A stretch of 12,559 nucleotides of DNA from CAZIBG01 sp964536985. GTDB taxonomy: Bacteria > Patescibacteriota > Saccharimonadia > Saccharimonadales > AWTP1-31. Shown one piece after another: positions 1 through 6,580 of the stretch. Numbering within the stretch: position 1 is the first letter of the stretch; each line of letters opens with the position of its first letter. The translations under genes were made by a program, and so were the position numbers. The stretch lies in the NCBI GenBank assembly GCA_964536985.1, contig CAZIBG010000025.1:1-12559 (forward strand), in the 5' to 3' direction. The notes beneath the pieces are model-generated. The model was not told where the DNA came from. It ran no database searches and was given only the letters and a program-made list of their open reading frames with translations.

Positions 1-527
1 AAGTAGCCGCACACTATGACGACAAAGTTATTGTGGAGCAGGCGGTTAATAATTTGGTAGAAGTTACACTACCAATTATTGGTAACGAAGATCCCGTTCC
101 ATCCTTATTGGAACAGCCTATGGTCAGCAGCGAAGATTTCTTTGATTTTGAAACCAAGTATATGCAAGGTGGCAAAAAGGGCAAAAAGGGTAGTGGCAAG
201 CAGGGCGCGCAGGGCTACAGCAAAATACCTGCAGATCTACCTAAGGATCTATACGATCAAGCACTACGATTAGGCCTAGATGTCTATAAGGCGGTTGGAT
301 GTACGGGAATAGCTCGTGTAGATATGTTGGTAGATACAAAAGCAAAAATAGCATACTTTAACGAGATCAATCCGTTGCCAGGCGATCTGTATCGTCACAA
401 CTGGCGAGCATCAGGCATGGCAACTACCGACTTAGTAACTAAACTTGTGGGCTATGGCGAAGCACGCTGGCAAGCTAAGCAAAAAATTGCCACAGCCTTT
501 TCGACCAACTACTTAAAACAATTCTAA
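1..527 (+). CDS. D-alanine--D-alanine ligase-like ATP-grasp enzyme (C-terminal part, 5' truncated)
   Basis: The reading frame is open from the window edge (first full codon at 3), so this is the C-terminal part of a longer gene. The first visible residues, YDDKVIVEQAV, match the ATP-grasp segment of Ddl ligases. Further on come FFDFETKY (start of the omega loop), a PADLP segment, GCTGIARVDML and NEINPLPG, which supplies the metal-binding Glu/Asn pair. Ddl ligases join two D-Ala in the cytoplasm for peptidoglycan precursors. Two departures from typical Ddl are visible: a Gly/Lys/Gln-rich insert in the omega loop (nt 168-215), and DLYRHNWRASG after PLPG where typical Ddl have a short Ser-containing motif contacting the second D-Ala. 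The substrate may therefore differ. A tail of about 20 residues follows the usual end. A VanY-like gene starts 1 bp downstream, which fits a peptidoglycan role. Confidence 0.85.
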   Translation, partial: VAAHYDDKVIVEQAVNNLVEVTLPIIGNEDPVPSLLEQPMVSSEDFFDFETKYMQGGKKGKKGSGKQGAQGYSKIPADLPKDLYDQALRLGLDVYKAVGCTGIARVDMLVDTKAKIAYFNEINPLPGDLYRHNWRASGMATTDLVTKLVGYGEARWQAKQKIATAFSTNYLKQF

Positions 528-528
528 T

Positions 529-1287
529 ATGTCGGTATTCGAAGAAGAGCGTCAATCGGGCTTGATAATTCCAGGGCTTTCCGTACCCGGGGATGCTGAC
601 TTTGCGGCCCTAGAACGAGGTTTAGCAAGAGAGCGACAGTGGTTTGCTGATGCACCACGCTTTCAATCTGACGAAGACGTACAGGCAGCCATCGTTGCAG
701 GTGAATTGCAAGAACTTCATAACAGTCTGGATGTCAGACGTATTGCCCGTTTTGAAGTGCAGGCTCCTGGCTTCACCCCGTTCCTGCGACCCAGGGCATG
801 GCAGGCGGTACATGACTTTTCTCAATTATGGCGAGATATACTCGACGAAGACAGCAACAGATACGAGGTTTCACCACGTCGACTGGCTATTACCTCAATG
901 GTCAGGTCGCAAGCTTATCAGAATAGGTTAATCGTACAGGGCAAAAAACTAGCATCTCCAGATAGTACTCATTGTGTGGGGATGGCATTCGATGTGGATG
1001 TAAGCGCCTACTACTATGTATATAGTGACGGAATCGCACATTCGGCATCCGACCCAAGGCGTGCATCAGGTCAGTTAGCTATTGCCGGTCAGCTGCAGCA
1101 ACGTTATGGAGATACTCATCACGCTATAACGGGCCAGAGCTTGTATGTTGCAAGTGTAACCGACGCTGCGGTAGCCGCGGCTCGGATAATGCATAACCAA
1201 GGGGTCATTAATCTAGTCGAAGAATTTACTGGCACCGAGAACGCTTGTTTACATATTGCCGTAAGTCCAGAATACCAAGCTGCCTAA
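529..1287 (+). CDS. M15/VanY-like (DUF5715-type) metallopeptidase-like protein
   Basis: 252 residues. The central segment RLAITSMVRSQAYQNRL followed by STHCVGMAFDVD (His148, Asp155) resembles the SxHxxGxAxD zinc site of M15 D-Ala-D-Ala carboxypeptidases and the related DUF5715 proteins. A late LHIAV (His242) could supply the third zinc ligand. Family knowledge suggests trimming of peptidoglycan stem peptides or dipeptides. No signal peptide or membrane segment is visible: the N-terminus MSVFEEERQSG is hydrophilic, so as called the protein would be cytoplasmic, which is odd for a wall hydrolase but possible for a VanX-like dipeptidase. The ATG lies 1 bp after the stop of the ligase-like gene, so the two are probably co-transcribed. 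No good Shine-Dalgarno is seen. The family call rests on motifs only. Confidence 0.6.
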   Translation: MSVFEEERQSGLIIPGLSVPGDADFAALERGLARERQWFADAPRFQSDEDVQAAIVAGELQELHNSLDVRRIARFEVQAPGFTPFLRPRAWQAVHDFSQLWRDILDEDSNRYEVSPRRLAITSMVRSQAYQNRLIVQGKKLASPDSTHCVGMAFDVDVSAYYYVYSDGIAHSASDPRRASGQLAIAGQLQQRYGDTHHAITGQSLYVASVTDAAVAAARIMHNQGVINLVEEFTGTENACLHIAVSPEYQAA

Positions 1288-1328
1288 GCGTTTCTGGTTC
1301 GCCCCTGTAAAAACATCGGTAACTTCTG

Positions 1329-1334
1329 TATAAT
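1329..1334 (+). promoter_or_regulatory. -10 box of leuS, leaderless geometry
   Basis: A perfect TATAAT, preceded by TG, ends 7 nt before the leuS ATG. A transcript starting at the usual distance would begin at or next to the start codon. The -35 region (near 1306) is a poor match. No Shine-Dalgarno precedes leuS. Confidence 0.6.
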
Positions 1335-1341
1335 TAATCAG

Positions 1342-4236
1342 ATGAAGCGCTATAATCCCAAAGAAATCGAACCAAAGTGGCAACAAATCTGGCAAGAGAC
1401 TAATCTCTATACCGTTGACCTCAACAGTTCTAAGCCAAAATACTTTGCTTTCGGTATGTTTCCCTACCCAAGTGGTAACGGCATTCATGTCGGACACGCG
1501 CAAAACTTTACTATTCCAGATGTAAAGTCGAGGTTTAAACGCCAACAAGGTTTCGAGAGTTATCATCCGGTAGGATGGGACTCTTTTGGGTTGCCTGCAG
1601 AAAACTTTGCCATTAAGCAAGGGGTTTCTCCTCAACAAAGCATGGCTACAATTATCCCAGGCTACCGCAATCAATACCGGGCTATGGGGTGGAGTAATGA
1701 CTGGGAAAAAGAAATAACATCCAGTGAACCTGAATATTACAAATGGACGCAGTGGATATTCCTAAAGATGCATGAGCACGGTCTGGCTTACCAGGATAGC
1801 CGATGGCAATGGTGGTGCACGAAGTGCCAGACTGTTCTTGCCAATGAGCAAGTCGTCGATGGTAAATGCTGGCGCCATGATGGCAAAGACGACCCTATTG
1901 TCGAGAAAAAAGAAGTCAAGCAGTGGTTCTTTAAGATCACTGAATATGCCGACGAACTTCTAGATGCTGTTGATGACCTAGACTGGACGGAGAGCGTGAA
2001 GTTGGCCCAGAAAAACTGGATCGGAAAGAGTAAAGGGGCTGAGGTAAACTTTGCGGTAAAAGACTCTTCCGAAACAATCACCGTGTTTACGACGCGTCCT
2101 GATACGTTGTACGGTGTGACGTTCATGGTTTTGGCGCCTGACAGTTCACAAGTAAAATCATTGACGAGTCCTTCCCGTAAAGCAGAAGTAGATTCATACG
2201 TTAAGGCAACGGCTAAAAAAACCGAAGTAGAGCGACAGGCAAGCAAAGAAAAGTCAGGTGTTTTCTTGGGGACTTACGCAATTAATCCAGTCAATGGACA
2301 AGAAGTTCCTATCTATATTGCTGATTATGTCTTGTCGGGATACGGTACGGGAGCAATTATGGCCGTTCCTGCTCACGACGAGCGTGACCGTGCCTTTGCC
2401 GAAAAATTCGACCTCCCTATCAAGCAAGTTGTTGCTGGGCGATATGTCGATATCGATAACCCGCACCGGGTCGATAAAGACCTGATAGTTCGCAATGTTG
2501 TCTGCATGATTGTTAAAAACCCAGATAACGATACTTACTTGATTAATAAGCCTAAAGGCGGCGCATCGTGGGCGCCAATGATGGGCGGCATCGACGAAGG
2601 CGAAGACATAGTCGTAGCAGCTCGGCGAGAACTAATAGAAGAAACCGGACTTGTCGACATCAAAAGCATTACTTCAGTTGGTCCTGTTTTTGCATCAGAA
2701 TTTTTTGCTGAACATAAGGACGTCAACCGAGTTGCATATTCTAATGTTGTTGTTGTGGAGCTAAACTCACTCCAAACAGATCTATCTTTAGCTGTAGACA
2801 AGGACGATCAGGATATTAAGTGGGTCAACGAACAAGAATACCGATCACAGCGAGTTACCGGCGGCATGAACGAAGTCTTGGATATTGCGCAAGGCAAGCA
2901 GCTTGAGGAGCCAAAGGACGGCCGACTTATCAATTCTGGCGAGTACGACGGTTTATTAATTGAAGAAGCTAAAGAAAAAATAATTGCCGATCTGACCAGC
3001 AAAAAACATGCCGTTCAAAAAACCAACTATAAGATGCGAGACTGGAGCATCAGCCGACAGCGTTACTGGGGTGCACCAATCCCGGTCGTTAACTGCCCAG
3101 ATTGTGGCTCCGTTGTTCTTAAGGAAGCCGACCTTCCGGTTATATTGCCGGAGCTTACTGACTTTAAGCCAAGTGGTGATGGACGAAGCGCGTTGGCTCG
3201 AGCCAAAGACTGGTTAGTTACAACTTGTCCTGAATGTAGCGGCCCTGCAGAGCGAGAGACTGACACCATGGATACTTACGTAGATAGTGCCTGGTATATG
3301 ATGCGTTACCTTGATCCGCACAATCAGTCACAGATCTTCAATAGCGATGTTGTCAACAAATGGATGTCAGTCGATTTCTATAACGGTGCCGATCACGCCA
3401 CCGCCCACTTGCTGTATGCACGCTTCATCGCCCGATTCTTTACCAAGATTGGCATCATGGATAACCCAGAGCCTTTCAAGCAAATGTTGTATAACGGTAA
3501 AGTGGTAGCAAAAGATGGTAGTCCATTCAGTAAGACACTCGGAAATGGACCTGATCCTCTCGATATAATCGCGCAGGGCTATGGTGCAGATGCACTTCGA
3601 ACTTATCTGATGTTTGCCGCCCCATTAGAGCTCGGTGCTCGTTGGGACCCTCAGGGTGTGCCTGGAGCTCATCGTTTTCTTTCACGACTCTGGAATATTA
3701 CGCAGGAATACCTCGAAGCCAAAGATGTCTCATTGACCGATGAACAAACAAAACAAGTACTTTCTATCGTTCATAAAGCTACCCGTAAAATCACTAAAGA
3801 TCTAGAAGAGAACCGCTATAACACAGCTATCGCTGCCAGCATGGAGGCTGTTAATAAGCTTTATTTACTTAAAACTAGCATTCCTTTCGGAAAGAGCGAT
3901 GCTTGGCAGGTAGCCCTTGAATTTATGGCTATGCTCATTGGGCCATTCGCTCCGCATACTGCCGACGAACTATGGCAACAGCTTGGTCACAGCGATAGCG
4001 TCAACAGAGACCACTGGCCAGTTACGGATGACCAGTACTTGCAAGACGACACCATAACTTTAGTTGTCCAGGTAAATGGTAAGCTTCGTGCTCAGATCCA
4101 GATTGCATCAGACGCAACCAAAGAAGATGCCATCGAAGCAGCAAGATCCAACGAGCATGTTCAGACATTTATTGCAGATCTTGCCGTAAAGAAAGAAATC
4201 TTTGTGCCAGGTAAGCTCGTTAACTTTGTTGTATAG
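1342..4236 (+). CDS. leuS: Leucyl-tRNA synthetase with an inserted Nudix domain
   Basis: 964 residues against about 810-870 for typical bacterial LeuRS. It charges tRNA-Leu with leucine in the cytoplasm. In order: class I HIGH motif as HVGH (49-52) after FPYPSGNG; zinc-knuckle-like WCTKC; CP1 editing domain with TTRPDT and GTGAIMAVPAHDERD, so hydrolytic editing looks intact; a Nudix domain spanning about 365-527; return to LeuRS sequence at INSGEYDGL; a second CPDC...CPEC zinc ribbon; RDWSISRQRYWGAPIP; TDTMDTYVDSAWY; a degenerate KMSKS loop as PFSKT (728-732) followed by LGNGPDPLDII; anticodon-binding helices; and the C-terminal LVVQVNGKLRA...VPGKLVNFVV segment. The extra length is explained by the Nudix insert. 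The ATG at 1342 fits the MKRYNPKEIEPKWQ start of LeuRS and the -10 box just upstream. The 3' end overlaps the convergent minus-strand gene by 17 bp. Confidence 0.97.
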   Translation: MKRYNPKEIEPKWQQIWQETNLYTVDLNSSKPKYFAFGMFPYPSGNGIHVGHAQNFTIPDVKSRFKRQQGFESYHPVGWDSFGLPAENFAIKQGVSPQQSMATIIPGYRNQYRAMGWSNDWEKEITSSEPEYYKWTQWIFLKMHEHGLAYQDSRWQWWCTKCQTVLANEQVVDGKCWRHDGKDDPIVEKKEVKQWFFKITEYADELLDAVDDLDWTESVKLAQKNWIGKSKGAEVNFAVKDSSETITVFTTRPDTLYGVTFMVLAPDSSQVKSLTSPSRKAEVDSYVKATAKKTEVERQASKEKSGVFLGTYAINPVNGQEVPIYIADYVLSGYGTGAIMAVPAHDERDRAFAEKFDLPIKQVVAGRYVDIDNPHRVDKDLIVRNVVCMIVKNPDNDTYLINKPKGGASWAPMMGGIDEGEDIVVAARRELIEETGLVDIKSITSVGPVFASEFFAEHKDVNRVAYSNVVVVELNSLQTDLSLAVDKDDQDIKWVNEQEYRSQRVTGGMNEVLDIAQGKQLEEPKDGRLINSGEYDGLLIEEAKEKIIADLTSKKHAVQKTNYKMRDWSISRQRYWGAPIPVVNCPDCGSVVLKEADLPVILPELTDFKPSGDGRSALARAKDWLVTTCPECSGPAERETDTMDTYVDSAWYMMRYLDPHNQSQIFNSDVVNKWMSVDFYNGADHATAHLLYARFIARFFTKIGIMDNPEPFKQMLYNGKVVAKDGSPFSKTLGNGPDPLDIIAQGYGADALRTYLMFAAPLELGARWDPQGVPGAHRFLSRLWNITQEYLEAKDVSLTDEQTKQVLSIVHKATRKITKDLEENRYNTAIAASMEAVNKLYLLKTSIPFGKSDAWQVALEFMAMLIGPFAPHTADELWQQLGHSDSVNRDHWPVTDDQYLQDDTITLVVQVNGKLRAQIQIASDATKEDAIEAARSNEHVQTFIADLAVKKEIFVPGKLVNFVV
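2434..2922 (+). other. Nudix hydrolase domain embedded in LeuRS CP1 region
   Basis: Residues about 365-527 of LeuRS. Residues 415-437 match the Nudix signature GX5EX7REUXEEXGU at every defined position (Gly415, Glu421, Arg429, Glu430, Glu433, Glu434, Gly436), so metal binding and pyrophosphohydrolase activity are plausible. A beta strand (NVVCMIVKN) and a SWAPMMGG lead-in precede the box, as in free-standing Nudix enzymes, and WVNEQEYRS...GGMNEVLDIAQ closes the domain. It lies between IKQVV and LINSGEYDGL, where E. coli LeuRS has only a short linker. The frame is continuous across both junctions. Confidence 0.93.
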
Positions 4237-4696
4237 TCGTTTTAACTACGTCGGGGTGGTTATCTAGATATTCCTCAATTGCATAGTCCATCTTGTCTTT
4301 GTTGATTTGGCCGCAAACACGTATTTCATGTCCATCGGCAAGCGACTCATATATGTTTTGATACGGTAAGTACTTTGATGTAAGTATTGGTGCTGAAATC
4401 TCATAGGCGTCTTCAAGATTGCCTCCAAAGTCATCCTTGCCATAGTACTTACAATTTTCGTCTGCAATCCGATCAGAAATACAGCTACCAATTAGCCCAC
4501 CTGCAACTGCAATACTCATAACCGCAAGACTGGTGCATGCCAGTATTCTTCGGCCCATGCGCTGCCATTGCCAACGCTGCCTTTGGAGCATGACAGATTC
4601 ACTGGCTTGTACTTCGCCGTGTCGATATTGGCACCAGTAGCGTCCAATACGCTGAGTTACGGGCCAGTCATTGCCTTCAAAAGAGGATCCGTTCAT
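4220..4696 (-). CDS. Hypothetical single-pass membrane protein
   Basis: 158 residues, not recognised. A hydrophilic N-terminus of about 48 residues, rich in Gln, Arg and Trp (QRQRWQWQRMGRR), leads into one hydrophobic segment (about 51-72, ILACTSLAVMSIAVAGGLIG). The basic flank predicts an N-in/C-out topology with an outer domain of about 85 residues that contains Cys in NCKYYGK and VCGQ. The ATG at 4696 is the only clear start. An intrinsic terminator for the upstream minus-strand gene lies about 20 bp before it, so it is probably transcribed separately. A weak TTGACG/TATAGC pair ends 8 nt before the ATG. The 3' end overlaps the leuS 3' end by 17 bp. Function unknown. Confidence 0.7.
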   Translation of the reverse strand: MNGSSFEGNDWPVTQRIGRYWCQYRHGEVQASESVMLQRQRWQWQRMGRRILACTSLAVMSIAVAGGLIGSCISDRIADENCKYYGKDDFGGNLEDAYEISAPILTSKYLPYQNIYESLADGHEIRVCGQINKDKMDYAIEEYLDNHPDVVKTTIQQS

Positions 4697-4714
4697 TTGT
4701 ACAGGCTATAGAAT

Positions 4715-4742
4715 AAAAAACCGCCCGTCAAATGACGGACGG
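4715..4742 (-). terminator. Rho-independent terminator of the gene at 4768-5238
   Basis: Read on the minus strand, CCGTCCGTCA and TGACGGGCGG form a GC-rich stem (one U.G wobble) with a tight loop, followed directly by TTTTTT. It lies 26 bp past the stop of the upstream minus-strand gene. On the plus strand the wobble becomes a C/A mismatch and no U-tract follows, so it works in the minus direction only. Confidence 0.85.
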
Positions 4743-4767
4743 ATTAGTAATGAGTCTGTTTTAGGCT

Positions 4768-5238
4768 TTAGCCTTCTTCGCAAAATGGTACAGGCAGTCT
4801 AACATTTTCTGCCTGAAAAAGAATTCGTCCGATATCTCTATTCTTAAAACGCGCACCGGTAGCCTCTCGATATAAATCGGCTGCGGCGTCCAGCACTGTA
4901 AGAGATGACGGAGTTTCAGCGGCAGCAGTAATGGACTGTCCAGCGCTATCTTTTGGATAACCGCCAATTGCTGCAACGACCATATCCATAGGACCAGATT
5001 CTGAGTCTAGTTCGAGGTATTTTGCAACATTCTGATGTGTGAGAGGGTCTTTTTCTGTTGCCATAAGTGGTAATCCAGAGGTTGGATCAGTTTTACAGGT
5101 CACTGCTGGAGCCGGTTTCGGGGCAAAAGTAATGTCTTCTGCAGTCACACCTACACAAGCACTCGAACCAAGCGCAACTGTAAGTATGGCGAATGGAAGT
5201 CCAAGACGCTGTCGAAATGAGTTGTGGTTCCTTAACAT
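4768..5238 (-). CDS. Hypothetical secreted protein or lipoprotein
   Basis: 156 residues, not recognised. The N-terminus has the layout of a signal peptide: basic start (LRNHNSFRQR), hydrophobic core (LGLPFAILTVALG), then SSAC with Cys28. The lipobox is imperfect (Ser at -3), so it could be a lipoprotein or a Sec substrate cleaved by type I signal peptidase. The mature part begins with a Pro/Ala stretch (FAPKPAPAVTC) and continues as a small soluble region with VLDAAADLYREATG and a cysteine near the C-terminus. A near-consensus promoter ends 6 nt before the ATG, and a strong terminator follows the stop, so this is a complete monocistronic unit. It is divergent from rpmF. Confidence 0.75.
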   Translation of the reverse strand: MLRNHNSFRQRLGLPFAILTVALGSSACVGVTAEDITFAPKPAPAVTCKTDPTSGLPLMATEKDPLTHQNVAKYLELDSESGPMDMVVAAIGGYPKDSAGQSITAAAETPSSLTVLDAAADLYREATGARFKNRDIGRILFQAENVRLPVPFCEEG

Positions 5239-5244
5239 CGAAAC

Positions 5245-5273
5245 ATAATAGCAGATAATGAGTATATTGTCAA
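5245..5273 (-). promoter_or_regulatory. Near-consensus sigma70-type promoter giving a leaderless mRNA
   Basis: On the minus strand: TTGACA (5273-5268), a 17-nt spacer, then TATTAT (5250-5245). The ATG follows after 6 nt (GTTTCG), so the predicted transcription start coincides with the start codon. No Shine-Dalgarno is possible on such an mRNA. Confidence 0.85.
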
Positions 5274-5286
5274 GTGTAGCTTATGC

Positions 5287-5315
5287 TTGTCTCTTGAGGT
5301 GATCTGGGGTATACT
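5287..5315 (+). promoter_or_regulatory. Promoter of rpmF
   Basis: TTGTCT (5287-5292), a 17-nt spacer, then TATACT (5310-5315). The expected start near 5322 gives a leader of about 39 nt that contains the rpmF Shine-Dalgarno. Its -35 box is 13 bp from the -35 box of the divergent minus-strand promoter, so the two may share regulation or compete. Confidence 0.65.
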
Positions 5316-5360
5316 TGGCTGTAACTTATTAATTAACGTATTGCAGGAGTCTGTTTTTCT

Positions 5361-5510
5361 ATGGGTAAACCAAAGAAGCGAACCAGTCCCCGACGAACCG
5401 GCACACGCCGAAGTCACCTTGTTCTCAAGCTAGCACGAGCAGTTAACGGCAAATCACCCGTTAAAATTTTTACGACCCGTCGTGAAAGCTCAAAAGAGCT
5501 CAGCAAATAA
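5361..5510 (+). CDS. rpmF: Ribosomal protein bL32, zinc-less form
   Basis: 49 residues. The N-terminus MGKPKKRTSPRRTGTRRSH is the signature of bL32, a large-subunit protein near the peptidyl transferase region. Common bL32 proteins then carry a four-cysteine zinc ribbon and reach about 56-60 residues. Here there is no cysteine, and the rest (LVLKLARAVNGKSPVKIF) resembles the cysteine-free tail of plastid-type bL32. AGGAG at 5345-5349, 11 nt before the ATG, supports the start. nusB follows after 64 bp that hold an extra -10 box, so the two may share an operon with an internal promoter. Confidence 0.82.
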   Translation: MGKPKKRTSPRRTGTRRSHLVLKLARAVNGKSPVKIFTTRRESSKELSK

Positions 5511-5524
5511 CAAGCAAACCGGGT

Positions 5525-5530
5525 TATAAT
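5525..5530 (+). promoter_or_regulatory. -10 box upstream of nusB
   Basis: A perfect TATAAT in the rpmF-nusB gap, giving a predicted leader of about 38 nt. The -35 region is weak. It would drive the nusB-Nudix-rnc-unknown run independently of rpmF. Confidence 0.5.
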
Positions 5531-5574
5531 GGTTGTGTCTACAGATAACTGTAGCTAGTTAGGATTTAACATAT

Positions 5575-6054
5575 ATGGCATCAAATCGTCATCTTGGCCG
5601 TATCTTGGCGCTCCAAACTCTTTACGAGTTTGATTTTCGTCGCGACTGTGGCGATGAAGCTTTAGATCTGTCCGAAATCCTAGCCCGGAACATTCGTCGC
5701 TACAGCGACACTGTCGAAGATCAAGCTTTTGTAGAACGCCTCGTTAGGGGGGTTGTTGAGTACGCCAAGCACCTAGACGGCGTATTGCAGCCAGTTGCTC
5801 CAGAGTGGCCTATCGATCAGATTGCTCGTATGGATCGGTTAGTACTTCAGATGAGCCTTTACGAGTTGCTAAGTGAAAGCGATGTTCCGCCAAAAGTAGT
5901 TATTAACGAAGCCGTCGAGCTATCCAAGGCCTTTGGTGGCGAGAATAGCTCTAAGTTTATCAATGGAGTACTTGGAACTATTATGCGCAGCATGGAGGAT
6001 AAGTCCCTCGTGCTACCTACAGAGCTCCAGCTAAAAAAGGAGGTTAAGGCATGA
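5575..6054 (+). CDS. nusB: Transcription antitermination factor NusB
   Basis: 159 residues, about the usual NusB length plus a short charged tail. NusB pairs with NusE/S10 and binds boxA RNA to support antitermination of rRNA operons. Family features seen: an N-terminal helix with ALQTLYEFDF, the middle helix LVRGVVEYAKHLD, and the C-terminal core IARMDRLVLQMSLYELL...PPKVVINEAVELSKAFGGENSSKFINGVLG, a close match to the NusB core. An AGGA lies 10 nt before the ATG. The stop overlaps the next start as ATGA, so the following Nudix gene is translationally coupled. Confidence 0.96.
   Translation: MASNRHLGRILALQTLYEFDFRRDCGDEALDLSEILARNIRRYSDTVEDQAFVERLVRGVVEYAKHLDGVLQPVAPEWPIDQIARMDRLVLQMSLYELLSESDVPPKVVINEAVELSKAFGGENSSKFINGVLGTIMRSMEDKSLVLPTELQLKKEVKA
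6037..6043 (+). promoter_or_regulatory. Strong Shine-Dalgarno for the Nudix gene
   Basis: AAGGAGG, 7 nt before the ATG at 6051, inside the end of nusB. It fixes the start of the downstream gene and the ATGA overlap. Confidence 0.8.
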
Positions 6055-6575
6055 AACGACCCTCAAACCCCATAAAAGGACCGATCAAAGGCTCTTTCAA
6101 TACCTTTAAGAAGTATGTTAAGCGCCGCCCAGCGATTAGCGAAGTTGTTCGCGAACCAACTGCCGGTGGCGTTGTATTTCGACGTACAAGCGAAGATGTA
6201 ATCGAAATCCTTCTTATTCAAGACGCCAAAGACCGCTGGACTATACCAAAGGGCCATATCGAAGAAGGTGAAGATGCCAAGACTACAGCTGCACGTGAAG
6301 TTGGCGAGGAAACAGGACTTAAAAAAGTCCATGTCCATAATTGGCTAGGAAAGATTAACTTTCGATACCGTCGAACCAATAGCCTCGTCTTAATGACCAC
6401 CGAGATATTTCTTATCGAAGCACAAGGCGACACCAACGACATCACTCCAGAAGACTGGATGAACGGTATCAAGTGGTTCCCGGCAAACGAAGCATTGGAC
6501 AAAATAGAATACGATGACATACAAAAGCTGATATTATTAGCATTAAAGAAGATCAGAGATGGCAAACTAGGCTAG
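6051..6575 (+). CDS. Stand-alone Nudix hydrolase
   Basis: 174 residues. The Nudix box beginning GHIEEGEDAKTTAAREV and ending GEETGL matches GX5EX7REUXEEXGU at every defined position; the preceding RWTIPK fits the subgroup that includes diadenosine polyphosphate and related hydrolases, but the substrate cannot be read from sequence. An N-terminal extension of about 35 basic residues (MKRPSNPIKGPIKGSF...YVKRRP) could bind nucleic acid or be a linker. It overlaps nusB by 4 bp and is followed by rnc after 5 bp, so it sits in an RNA-processing operon. A second Nudix domain occurs within LeuRS in this window; outside the box the two look dissimilar. Confidence 0.92.
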   Translation: MKRPSNPIKGPIKGSFNTFKKYVKRRPAISEVVREPTAGGVVFRRTSEDVIEILLIQDAKDRWTIPKGHIEEGEDAKTTAAREVGEETGLKKVHVHNWLGKINFRYRRTNSLVLMTTEIFLIEAQGDTNDITPEDWMNGIKWFPANEALDKIEYDDIQKLILLALKKIRDGKLG

Positions 6576-6580
6576 AGAAG

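Noticed and set aside
1249..1674. 141-codon minus-strand frame over the leuS start
   Set aside because: It is antisense to the highly conserved HIGH region of leuS, with no recognisable product; a shadow frame.
1788..2246. 152-codon minus-strand frame within leuS
   Set aside because: It is antisense to the LeuRS zinc and editing region, with unremarkable composition and no start signal.
2434..2922. Nudix segment as an assembly chimera or separate gene
   Set aside because: The frame is uninterrupted, there is no internal start signal, and LeuRS sequence resumes exactly at the expected residue.
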